Shown piece after piece: positions 24,680-31,822 of a DNA stretch of 36,760 bases (position 1 is the stretch's first letter; each line of letters begins with the position of its first letter). Source of the DNA: Burkholderiales bacterium (GTDB taxonomy: Bacteria > Pseudomonadota > Gammaproteobacteria > Burkholderiales > Burkholderiaceae_C); assembly GCA_019509985.1 (NCBI GenBank), contig JAEKLF010000102.1, forward strand, positions 1-36,760, read 5' to 3'. The notes beneath the pieces are model-generated. The model had not been told where the DNA came from, made no database searches, and worked only from the letters and a program-made list of their open reading frames with translations. The position numbers were made by a program, and so were the translations under genes.

Positions 24680-25228
24680 ATGCCGCCGAAACGAAGCCTT
24701 GCCGTTTTGATCATCCTTGCAACGCTGGGCGCAGGCGCGCAAGCCCTTGAACCCAACCCAAAGCTTCGCGAGATCGCCGCCGCGGATCAACAGGACAGGG
24801 CGGGGCCCACCAGCGGCATCGACTACACGCAGTTGGCCGGTAGAGATGCCGAACGCCGGATCCAGGTCAGGCGCTTGCTGGAGCAAGGCGAAGTCCGTGT
24901 CGCCGAAGACTACTTCTACGCCGCGCTCGTCTTCCAGCACGGCGAAACGGTGGAGGACTTCAAGCTTGCCTTCTCGCTGATCAGCATCGCCGCTGCGCTG
25001 CGACCCGAACGCCCTGGCCCCAAGGCCGCCGCCTGCTCCGCGTGGGACAGGTTGCTCCTGCGGTCAGGAAAGCCGCAGTGGTATGGCACGCAGTTCGAGC
25101 GTTCAGCGAAGACGGGGAACATGGAACTCTCGGCCGTCGATGAGTCCGCCGTGACGGACGAGGACCGGAAGGCCTGCGGATTGCCAACGCTGCAAGAGTC
25201 CCGCGACGGCGCCGGTCAATTCAAGTAG
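24680..25228 (+). CDS. small exported protein, DUF6624-like
   Basis: A 182-residue protein with a signal peptide (RSLAVLIILATLGAGAQA). The mature part carries ADQQDR, a QHGET segment and WYGTQF, which recall the DUF6624 family; that assignment is from memory and uncertain. No enzymatic role is known. The frame is open far upstream inside the glutaminyl cyclase gene, but the ATG at 24680 gives the signal peptide and is therefore chosen. It lies 56 nt after the cyclase. Confidence 0.65.
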   Translation: MPPKRSLAVLIILATLGAGAQALEPNPKLREIAAADQQDRAGPTSGIDYTQLAGRDAERRIQVRRLLEQGEVRVAEDYFYAALVFQHGETVEDFKLAFSLISIAAALRPERPGPKAAACSAWDRLLLRSGKPQWYGTQFERSAKTGNMELSAVDESAVTDEDRKACGLPTLQESRDGAGQFK

Positions 25229-25289
25229 CCTCGCGTGAACCGCGGCACGCGCGCCTGAACGGCGTTCTCGCGTCGCTCGTCGGGAACGA

Positions 25290-25748
25290 TCAGCGGCAGA
25301 CTTCCGTCCCGAAGTCAAAAACGATCTCCCAGCCGCCACCGGGCTTGCGGCGCCACACCGACTGGAAGCGCGCCGTCACCTTGCCGTCGGGGTCCAGCAC
25401 CGGCCCGGTGGTGCGAGCCAGGTCACCGCTGGGCAGCACCAGTACCAGGTCGGGCGACCAGCTGAAGGGCGGCTTGGGCGAGGTGAGCAGACCGTTCCAG
25501 GCCGCCATGACCGCGTCGGGGCCGTGCAGCGGGGCCTTGCCCATCCAGATGGTGTCCGGCGCCAGCAAACGCCGAAAGCCCGCCACGTCACGCGCAGCGA
25601 AGGCCGCGGCAAAGGCGGTCTCAGCGGCGCGCGCCTCTTCGACCCGCCTGGCGATTTCGTCGGCAGACGGCCAACCTGGTTCCGACGCGGCCGAAGCAGC
25701 GGCGGGCAACGTTGCGGCGGCAAGCAGGGCATGGCGGCGGGTGGTCAT
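25290..25748 (-). CDS. exported SnoaL/DUF4440-type NTF2-fold protein
   Basis: A 152-residue protein with an Arg-containing signal peptide (TTRRHALLAAATLPAAASAA). The NTF2-like fold is suggested by the ADEIARRVEEARAAETAFAAA helix, FRRLLAPDTIWMG, HGPDAVMAAW and a final RFQSVWRRKPGGGWEIVFDFG strand pair. Members of DUF4440 may bind or convert small molecules; no catalytic residue is evident. A diverged copy of its last 13 codons lies 1.6 kb upstream at 26951-26993 on the same strand. Confidence 0.8.
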   Translation of the reverse strand: MTTRRHALLAAATLPAAASAASEPGWPSADEIARRVEEARAAETAFAAAFAARDVAGFRRLLAPDTIWMGKAPLHGPDAVMAAWNGLLTSPKPPFSWSPDLVLVLPSGDLARTTGPVLDPDGKVTARFQSVWRRKPGGGWEIVFDFGTEVCR

Positions 25749-25892
25749 CGGCTTCTCCGTGTTCTGGAAGCCGCGAGCATGCCTCGCGTACCGGGCCCTG
25801 CCTCAAGTCACCCGGGGCGCTTGCGGTCTTGCTCCGCTGAAACGGCCCTCGGAAGGCCGCGATGCCCGCAAGCCGTGGCCGAGGACGTTCAA

Positions 25893-25930
25893 GGTCCGGC
25901 CGACCGCTCCCGGGAGACGCGGGCCGGACC
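25893..25930. repeat. 9-bp-stem inverted repeat downstream of the DUF6445-like gene
   Basis: GGTCCGGCC (25893-25901) pairs with GGCCGGACC (25922-25930); the loop itself contains CTCCCGGGAG. It lies about 45 nt after the stop of the minus-strand DUF6445-like gene. There is no T tract, so any terminator role is uncertain. Confidence 0.5.
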
Positions 25931-25974
25931 CAGAGGTGCTGGCCGATCCGCCAAGCGTGAGCTGGCGTTGCCGC

Positions 25975-26709
25975 TCACGCCGCCTGGCGCTTGCACGTGA
26001 AAAAACCGTTCAGCGTGAGGCGGCCTCGAAGCGCGTCGGAGCTCAGCAGCGTGGGCTGCTCCACGTCGGGCGAATGAAAAAGGGAGCCGTCGTAGAAGAT
26101 GGCGCGGTTCCAGACCGCGAGGACTTTGGCCACGCGCGCGAAATGCGCGTTGTCGCCTTGCATGTACCCCGGCTCCACACCATGGCGCGCACTGAAGGTC
26201 GGGCCGTCCAGCTTGAAGCTGTCCTCCAGGATGCGGTCGATCTCCTGCGGGTCTTGCAGTGGGCGATAGAAGCTGGTCCCTCCCAGCGCAGGGTCATGAA
26301 ACAAGTACAGCACACTGGCTGCGCACAACAAGCGTCGGTCGACGAGCACGATGTCGCGATGGCACAGCCAAAGCGTGGGGTCCAGCGCCTCGGGAGGCGT
26401 GTTCAGCAATGACAGCCGCGCCTCCTGATGCAGCGTGCGACGGCCACCGAGCGGCGCACGCGCATGCTCCGCGAAAAAATCGGCCATCCGCTCGCCCAGC
26501 ACCTTGGGCGCGTCGAGCACCAAGCCCGGATAAGGAAAGTGCGTCGGCGGCCGGAAAGCTTGCGAGGCCGCCCATTGGCGCACGCCCTCCGGATTGGCCA
26601 GGGCGTTGTCCACCACCACGCAGTGGCTGCCATGCGGCAAAGGCACGACCCGCACGCGCGGCTCGGGATGAAAAAAACGCCCCTCGGCGTCCAGCCACTC
26701 TGTCAACAC
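25975..26709 (-). CDS. DUF6445-like protein, possible 2-oxoglutarate/Fe(II) oxygenase relative
   Basis: A 244-residue cytoplasmic protein. It has VVVDNALANPEGVRQWA, HFPYPGLVLDAP, an ALGGTSFYRP segment, and a late FHSPDVEQP with GRLTLNGFF; the His and Arg of the last two segments are placed as in double-stranded beta-helix oxygenases. I recall DUF6445 proteins next to halogenase-like and TonB-receptor genes in other Proteobacteria, so a link to the halogenase locus here is possible though 15 kb away. The start is probably GTG at 26709, with GGAGGA 5 nt before it; a TTG at 26724 is the alternative. Confidence 0.6.
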   Translation of the reverse strand: MLTEWLDAEGRFFHPEPRVRVVPLPHGSHCVVVDNALANPEGVRQWAASQAFRPPTHFPYPGLVLDAPKVLGERMADFFAEHARAPLGGRRTLHQEARLSLLNTPPEALDPTLWLCHRDIVLVDRRLLCAASVLYLFHDPALGGTSFYRPLQDPQEIDRILEDSFKLDGPTFSARHGVEPGYMQGDNAHFARVAKVLAVWNRAIFYDGSLFHSPDVEQPTLLSSDALRGRLTLNGFFTCKRQAA

Positions 26710-27014
26710 GGCGCTCCTCCCCAACCTGTCTTGTGTTCGTTCATCCTGGAAACCGCTGCGGGCTCGTCCGAAGGGCTGCGATGGCGAGATGCGCAGTTCT
26801 GTCCGAAAGGAAGGAACCGCGCGGCTGGCGCACTGGCAGCGTTGTCTTTCGGCTGGCGAACATGGCGATGCGCCAACACGGCTGACGGCCCGTCAACTGC
26901 GGTGTCCAGAATGATAGGTGACGCGAGTCAGGCCAAATCGCCCGCCGGTCACCGACAAACCTCCGTCCCGTGGTCGAACACGATCTCCCGGGACGCCCGT
27001 CAACCTTCCAATTC
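26710..27014. other. 305-bp gap between gcdH and the DUF6445-like gene
   Basis: No intact gene. It contains the C-terminal remnant of a SnoaL-like gene (26951-26993). Nothing else recognisable; no clear terminator for gcdH is seen. Confidence 0.6.
26951..26993 (-). pseudogene. remnant of a second SnoaL/DUF4440 gene (C-terminal tail)
   Basis: On the minus strand this reads REIVFDHGTEVCR followed by a stop, against WEIVFDFGTEVCR-stop at the end of the intact gene at 25290. Of 43 aligned bases 34 agree. No matching sequence is seen further upstream, where gcdH begins to end at 27015, so only the tail survives. Confidence 0.65.
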
Positions 27015-28193
27015 TCAGAACGCCGCAATCCCCGTTTGCGCGCGGCCCAGGATCAGCGCATGGATGTCATGCGTGCCCTCGTAGGTGTTCACCACTTCGA
27101 GGTTGACCAGGTGGCGGGCGATGCCGAACTCGTCGGAGATGCCGTTGCCGCCCAGCATGTCGCGCGCCATGCGGGCGATGTCCAAGCTCTTGCCGCAGCT
27201 GTTGCGCTTCATGATGGACGTGATCTCCACGGCCGCCGTGCCTTCGTCCTTCATGCGGCCCAGGCGCAGGCAGCCCTGCAGGCCCAGCGTGATCTCGGTC
27301 TGCATGTCGGCCAGCTTCTTCTGGATCAGCTGGTTGGCCGCCAGCGGCTTGCCGAACTGGGTGCGGTCCAGCACGTATTGGCGCGCCGTGTGCCAGCAGT
27401 CTTCCGCCGCACCCAGCGCGCCCCACGCGATGCCGTAGCGCGCGCTGTTCAGGCAGGTGAACGGGCCCTTCAGGCCGCGCACCTCGGGGAAGGCGTTCTC
27501 CTCGGGGCAGAACACGCGGTCCATGACGATCTCGCCGGTGATGGACGCGCGCAGGCCCACCTTGCCGTGGATGGCCGGCGCGCCCAGGCCCGGCGTGCCC
27601 TTCTCCAGCACGAAGCCGCGGATGGCGCCGTCATCGTCCTTGGCCCAGACGACGAAGACGTCGGCGATCGGGCTGTTGGTGATCCACATCTTGCTGCCCG
27701 TCAGCTCGTAGCCGCCGGCCACCTTGCGGGCCCGCGTGACCATGCTGCCGGGGTCGGAGCCGTGGTTGGGCTCGGTCAGGCCGAAGCAGCCGATCCACTC
27801 GCCGCTGGCCAGCTTGGGCAGGTACTTCTGCTTGGTCGCCTCGTTGCCGAACTCGTTGATGGGCACCATGACCAGGGACGACTGCACGCTCATCATCGAG
27901 CGGTAGCCCGAGTCCACACGCTCCACCTCACGGGCGATGACGCCGTAGCTGACGTAGTTCAGGCCCGCACCGCCGTACTCCGCGGGAATCGTCGGGCCCA
28001 GCAGGCCCAGCTCGCCCATCTCGCGGAAGATGCCCACGTCGGTCTTCTCGTTGCGGAAGGCCTCGATGACGCGCGGCTTCAGGCGCTCCTGGCAGTACGC
28101 CGCGGCAGCGTCGCGCACCATGCGTTCGTCTTCGGTCAGTTGCTCGTTCAGCAGCAGCGGGTCGTCCCAGTGAAAGCTTGCCTTGGTGGCCAT
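27015..28193 (-). CDS. gcdH: glutaryl-CoA dehydrogenase
   Basis: A 392-residue FAD flavoprotein that oxidises and decarboxylates glutaryl-CoA to crotonyl-CoA in lysine, tryptophan and glutarate breakdown. Acyl-CoA dehydrogenase signatures are present (CFGLTEPNHGSDPGSM, WITNSPIADVFVVWAK, RDMLGGNGISDEFG), with the catalytic Glu in NTYEGTHDIHAL (E372). The segments GIAWGALGAAEDCWHTARQY and the C-terminal LGRAQTGIAAF are typical of GcdH rather than other members. The ATG at 28193 is preceded by AAGGAG. It is divergent from a LysR gene, the usual arrangement for gcdH and its regulator, but here that regulator is broken. Confidence 0.95.
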   Translation of the reverse strand: MATKASFHWDDPLLLNEQLTEDERMVRDAAAAYCQERLKPRVIEAFRNEKTDVGIFREMGELGLLGPTIPAEYGGAGLNYVSYGVIAREVERVDSGYRSMMSVQSSLVMVPINEFGNEATKQKYLPKLASGEWIGCFGLTEPNHGSDPGSMVTRARKVAGGYELTGSKMWITNSPIADVFVVWAKDDDGAIRGFVLEKGTPGLGAPAIHGKVGLRASITGEIVMDRVFCPEENAFPEVRGLKGPFTCLNSARYGIAWGALGAAEDCWHTARQYVLDRTQFGKPLAANQLIQKKLADMQTEITLGLQGCLRLGRMKDEGTAAVEITSIMKRNSCGKSLDIARMARDMLGGNGISDEFGIARHLVNLEVVNTYEGTHDIHALILGRAQTGIAAF

Positions 28194-28299
28194 GGTGAAT
28201 CTCCTTTTGAATGCGGGCGCCAGTCGGGCGCGTATGGCGCCCAGTATTCCCCCGGCTTCGATTCGTGTCCAATTCAAGAAACGACTTCGACGATTCGCA

Positions 28300-29121
28300 A
28301 TGCCTATCGCAACGAAAACGGACACCGCCGCCACCCGCTCGCTGGAGTTCCGACACCTGCGCTACTTCATCGCGCTGGCCGAGGAACTGCACTACGGCCG
28401 CGCCGCGCAGCGCCTGGCCATCTCGCAGCCGCCGCTGTCGGTCGCCATCCAGCAGTTGGAGGCCAGCATCGGCGCCCGCCTGTTCGACCGCGACAGCAAA
28501 GGCGTGCGCCTCACGCCCGCCGGCGAGGCCTTCCGCGCCAGCGCGCAAGCCCTGCTGGACCGCGCCGAGGACGCCTGCGCGCTGGCCCGCGAGGTGCAGG
28601 CCGGCGAGGTCGGGCGGCTGCGGCTGGGCTTTGTCGGCTCCACGCTGTTCAACGGCTTGTCGGCCTGGCTGCAGGCCTTCCAGGCCAGCCACCCCAAGGT
28701 GGAGGTCGTCATCGTGGAGCTGAACTCGCAGGACCAGATCGACGCGCTGCTGCAGGAAGACCTGGACCTCGGCCTTGTCCACACCGACCGCCTGCCGCCC
28801 GGGCTGGCGGCCCAGCCGCTCTACAGCGAACCCTTCCTCGCCTGCCTGCCCGCCGGCCACCCGCTGGCGGCGCTGGCCGAGATCCCGCTGGCGGCCCTGA
28901 GCGACCAGCCCTTCATCCTGTTCTCCCGCAAGGGCTCGCCGGACTACCACGCCCGCATCGTCGAGATCTGCCGCCAGCACGGCTTCTACCCGCGGCTGCA
29001 GCACGAGGGCCGGCACTGGCTGTCGGTGGTGTCGCTGGTGGCGCAGGGCATGGGCGTGAAGGCCTTGATAGAGAAATTCCTGGCCGCAATGCCGCCCGCC
29101 ACGTCCAGGACCACACCCTAA
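28300..29121 (+). pseudogene. LysR-family regulator, 5' part (interrupted; probable gcdH regulator)
   Basis: The first 253 codons are a normal LysR protein: HTH LEFRHLRYFIALAEELHYGRA / ISQPPLSVAIQQLEASIGARLF (shown in parts), then the effector domain (RLRLGFVGSTLF, GLVHTDRLPPGL). After MGV at 29050-29058 the sequence changes abruptly to an unrelated 20-residue tail and stops at 29121. The missing C-terminus (SIVPAAFERAGVQGAVF...) is found at 30580-30737. Joining 28300-29059 to 30580-30737 restores an in-frame gene of 306 codons, the normal LysR length. The truncated product may still bind DNA but lacks the end of its effector domain. Confidence 0.85.
28988..29059 (+). repeat. 72-bp direct repeat, left copy (inside LysR)
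   Basis: Identical to 30508-30579 except at one base (29028 G against 30548 C). It encodes PRLQHEGRHWLSVVSLVAQG and the following MGV. The two copies are 1520 bp apart and bracket the inserted segment. Confidence 0.9.
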
Positions 29122-29122
29122 G

Positions 29123-30289
29123 ATGCCGCCGCCCATGACAGCACACCCTTCGAGCACCGCCCGCCGCGCCAGGCTGTTCTTGGTCGCGCTCACGCTGGCG
29201 GGCGTCGCGTTGGCGGTCTGGAGCATGCTGAACAAAGTTCACCGGTTCACCGCGAGATATGCGGAGGTCGACTTTCCAACGGGATTTGTCTACGACCGCG
29301 CCACTCAGCTCGTCTGGCACCGCTGTCCACTCGGTACCGTCCTGGAAAGCGATGCGGCCGGACCACTCTGCAAAGGCGACGCCGCCTGGGTCAACGTCAA
29401 ACTCGCGCTCGCCGAAGAGAAGCATTTTTCTTCTTTCGGCGAGTCCTGGCGCCTGCCGACGCTCACCGAACTCAAGACCCTGTCCATTGCCCCCAACGGC
29501 TGCTGCCACGCGCTGGATCCCGTCGCCTTCCCCGTGTTCGAGGAGCCGCCCGAGCGTCTCGTGGCACGTGACGAGATGGGGCGTTATGCCTTCCACACCG
29601 CCAATCGCGACGAAGCCCACCGCCTCAGCTGGCGGGTGGATATCGCCACCGGCCAACCAATAGAAGAGCCCCTGCGCCAGGAAGCCTTCGTCCGGCTGGT
29701 ACGCAATGCCACAGCCGAAGAAATGGCCACATTGACCCTCGCCTGGCCGCTCGATCACTCACAGCTCAGCAGCGTCAACGCTCGCTTGCAACCGCAGCCC
29801 CGCGCACGTTCAGCGCAGTTCATTGAAGGCCGCAACACCGCCCTGCGCGGCGGACAGATCGTCACCAATGACTGCAACACCAGCCAGTTCGACGAATGGC
29901 AGCGTGGCTGTCGGGACGGCGTCCACGCCAACCTGAACGCCCGCATCAGGCAGGGCCTCGAATGGGCAAAGGCGAACAGGCCGGCTAAGAGTTACGACTG
30001 CCGGCTGGACGACCCCGTCGCCAACTTCGGCTGCTGGAACTACTTCCGCACGCACCTGGGCGATGTGTTCCCCAACCTGCCGGAAGCCACGACCACCGCC
30101 GAATGCCAGCGTGAAGCCAAGGCGGCGCATGAAATCGGACTCAACCAAGAGATCGCCCTGGGCACCCTCTGGCGGGCTGCAGACTTCGATGTCGATCTCC
30201 AGGCGTGCGAAATCTACGATCGCACGCACGCACAGGGCCTCAAGGTGAAAGACCGCCCGGGCCTCGTCGGCGGCGCGTCGCCGTATTGA
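29123..30289 (+). CDS. membrane-anchored DUF1566-type protein inside the disrupted LysR locus
   Basis: A 388-residue protein. After a short basic N-terminus a single hydrophobic segment (LFLVALTLAGVALAVWSML) serves as signal anchor or signal peptide. The following domain looks like DUF1566/Lcl-C: FVYDRATQLVWHRCPLGT, a Cys in GPLCKGDAAW, and SWRLPTLTELKTL. The C-terminal half is rich in charged residues and has several cysteines (NDCNTSQFDEWQRGC, YDCRLDD, FGCW, AEC) and no recognised family. The role is unknown; the domain occurs in exported proteins. An alternative ATG at 29135 is equally good, and neither has a clear Shine-Dalgarno. It is the only complete gene in the segment that splits LysR. 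Confidence 0.7.
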   Translation: MPPPMTAHPSSTARRARLFLVALTLAGVALAVWSMLNKVHRFTARYAEVDFPTGFVYDRATQLVWHRCPLGTVLESDAAGPLCKGDAAWVNVKLALAEEKHFSSFGESWRLPTLTELKTLSIAPNGCCHALDPVAFPVFEEPPERLVARDEMGRYAFHTANRDEAHRLSWRVDIATGQPIEEPLRQEAFVRLVRNATAEEMATLTLAWPLDHSQLSSVNARLQPQPRARSAQFIEGRNTALRGGQIVTNDCNTSQFDEWQRGCRDGVHANLNARIRQGLEWAKANRPAKSYDCRLDDPVANFGCWNYFRTHLGDVFPNLPEATTTAECQREAKAAHEIGLNQEIALGTLWRAADFDVDLQACEIYDRTHAQGLKVKDRPGLVGGASPY

Positions 30290-30507
30290 CGGCGTCCCAC
30301 CCAAGATGCCGCGACTTGCACGTTCGTCGTAGATCTCGCGCGGAGGGAAAGCTAGGCGCCGGGCCGGCCTTGCAGATCGTGGGCGACGGTGCCGTCGAAA
30401 CCTGGTCGAAGAAAAGGTGCACGGTGCTTCGTCACCGGCCGAAGCAATGCAGATGGCCGCATGAAGCGAGCGGTAGATGGCTCGCGATGCCCCCAATCGC
30501 GGCCTCC
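30290..30507. other. 218-bp non-coding right part of the inserted segment
   Basis: No supported gene. Frames on either strand are short and match nothing I recognise. The last ~25 bases before 30508 are weakly similar to the corresponding part of LysR, so the LysR fragment may begin slightly before the exact repeat. Confidence 0.5.
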
Positions 30508-30579
30508 ACCCGCGGCTGCAGCACGAGGGCCGGCACTGGCTGTCGGTCGTGTCGCTGGTGGCGCAGGGCATGGGCGTGA
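30508..30579 (+). repeat. 72-bp direct repeat, right copy
   Basis: Second copy of 28988-29059, one mismatch. It leads in frame into the genuine LysR C-terminus. Confidence 0.9.
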
Positions 30580-30737
30580 GCATCGTGCCGGCAGCCTTCG
30601 AGCGCGCGGGTGTGCAGGGCGCGGTGTTCCGGCCGCTGGCCGAGGCCATCGAGCCGTCGGCGGTGTTTGCGGCGTGGCGCGCCGATTCGACGGGCGTGTT
30701 GAGAGAGCGCTTCCTCGCTGCGAGACCCGGCCCCTGA
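30508..30737 (+). pseudogene. LysR-family regulator, detached C-terminal fragment
   Basis: Encodes HEGRHWLSVVSLVAQGMGV then SIVPAAFERAGVQGAVF, RPLAEAIEPSAVFAAW and a natural stop at 30737: the last part of a LysR effector domain. No start codon or Shine-Dalgarno of its own suggests that it is expressed; an ATG at 30477 would give 86 residues. It completes the truncated gene at 28300. Confidence 0.85.
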
Positions 30738-30798
30738 GGCTGACCGCTTGTTTCACATCAGCGGGTAAGCCCGATGGTCGAACTAATTGTCCGGGGCT

Positions 30799-30810
30799 CG
30801 AATTAATTCG
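30799..30810. promoter_or_regulatory. 12-bp palindrome upstream of the GH12 gene
   Basis: CGAATTAATTCG, a perfect palindrome in an A/T-richer patch about 70 nt before the GH12 ATG; a related AACTAATT lies at 30781. It could be an operator. It abuts the hairpin at 30808-30849. Confidence 0.45.
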
Positions 30811-30849
30811 CCCATGACAACGCTGCCATAAGGCGGTTGTCATGGGCGA
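30808..30849 (+). promoter_or_regulatory. 14-bp perfect hairpin in the GH12 leader
   Basis: Arms 30808-30821 and 30836-30849 (TCGCCCATGACAAC and its complement) with a 14-nt loop, ending 29 nt before the GH12 ATG. There is no T tract after it. It is either a leader RNA structure or the terminator-like end of the LysR fragment. Confidence 0.6.
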
Positions 30850-30878
30850 TGACCCCTTACAACCATAGACGGAGACAT

Positions 30879-31655
30879 ATGAAATCAACTCACCTCGCGT
30901 TGGGCGCTGCCGCCTTTGTCGTCATGTCCCTCGCCTCCTCGGGCGCACAGGCCGCCACCTGGGGAGCCTCTTCGCCCGCCACCGCTTCCTGCTCGGCCCC
31001 CAACCTGTTCGCCGGCTGGTCCTACGGCAGCTACACGTTCAACAACGACGTCTGGTCGCCTTGCGGCGGCGTGGCTGCCGGCCCGCAGACGATCTGGGCC
31101 AATTCGAACGCCGACTGGGGCGTCTGGTCCGATCAGCCCAACACCGGCGGCATCAAGTCCTACCCGCACATCGGCTACACGGTCAACCGCACCATCAGCT
31201 CGCTGTCGCAGCTGTCGTCCACCATCTCCGCCACCACGCCGGCCGGCGGCGCCTGGGAGTCGGCCTTCGACATCTGGGTGGGCAATAACGCCCACGAGAT
31301 CATGCTGTGGCTGAACTACACCGGCACGGCCGGTGGCTGCGGCAACGTCAAGCCCATTTCCTACAACTGGACCGCGCAGGGCTGCGCCATCCCCGTCTAC
31401 ACCAACGTGAACGTCGGCGGCGCCACCTGGAACGTCTACCGCGGCAACAACGGCGCCAACATGGTCTATTCCTTCCTGCGCACCTCGAAGACGAACAACA
31501 CGACCATCGACGTGCTGGGCATCCTCAACTACCTGAAAAACCTCGGCTGGATGGCCGACCTGGTCGTGGGTGACGTGCAGTACGGCTTCGAGATCACGTC
31601 GTCGTCGGGCGGCATGAACTTCGGGTCAAGGAACTTCTCCGTCACCGTGAGGTAG
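30879..31655 (+). CDS. secreted GH12 endoglucanase
   Basis: A 258-residue exported glycoside hydrolase of family 12, expected to cut beta-1,4-glucans such as cellulose or xyloglucan. The signal peptide ends near GAQAATW. GH12 hallmarks are visible: SYTFNNDVWSP, a catalytic-type Glu in NAHEIMLWLNY (E140), the strand ATWNVYRGN, VYSFLRT, and the second Glu in VQYGFEIT (E238). The ATG is preceded by GGAGA. It is the first of two exported proteins in a row and stands just after the broken LysR locus. Confidence 0.92.
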   Translation: MKSTHLALGAAAFVVMSLASSGAQAATWGASSPATASCSAPNLFAGWSYGSYTFNNDVWSPCGGVAAGPQTIWANSNADWGVWSDQPNTGGIKSYPHIGYTVNRTISSLSQLSSTISATTPAGGAWESAFDIWVGNNAHEIMLWLNYTGTAGGCGNVKPISYNWTAQGCAIPVYTNVNVGGATWNVYRGNNGANMVYSFLRTSKTNNTTIDVLGILNYLKNLGWMADLVVGDVQYGFEITSSSGGMNFGSRNFSVTVR

Positions 31656-31705
31656 GGCGCGGCAGGCCGCGGCGCCAGGGTGCAGTCATGCCCGGCGCCG
31701 CGGCA

Positions 31706-31730
31706 AAGCGCGGCCAGCACGGCCGCGCTT
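31706..31730 (+). terminator. possible terminator hairpin after the GH12 gene
   Basis: Perfect 10-bp stem AAGCGCGGCC (31706-31715) with 31721-31730 around a 5-nt loop. It is not followed by a T tract, so termination is likely partial at best. Confidence 0.45.
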
Positions 31731-31822
31731 ACATCCCCGTACACCTGGGCGTGCTCGCTTCGACGCACTTGTTTCAACATGGCCGCCGGCATATCGGCCG
31801 GCGCCCTGTTGAAGAAGAACAA

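Noticed and set aside
29060..30507. Transposon or IS splitting the LysR gene
   Set aside because: No transposase, no terminal inverted repeats seen, and the flanking direct repeat is 72 bp, too long for a target-site duplication.
30808..30849. Rho-independent terminator of the LysR fragment
   Set aside because: The perfect stem lacks any T tract on either side and sits close to the GH12 start, so it is listed as a leader hairpin instead.
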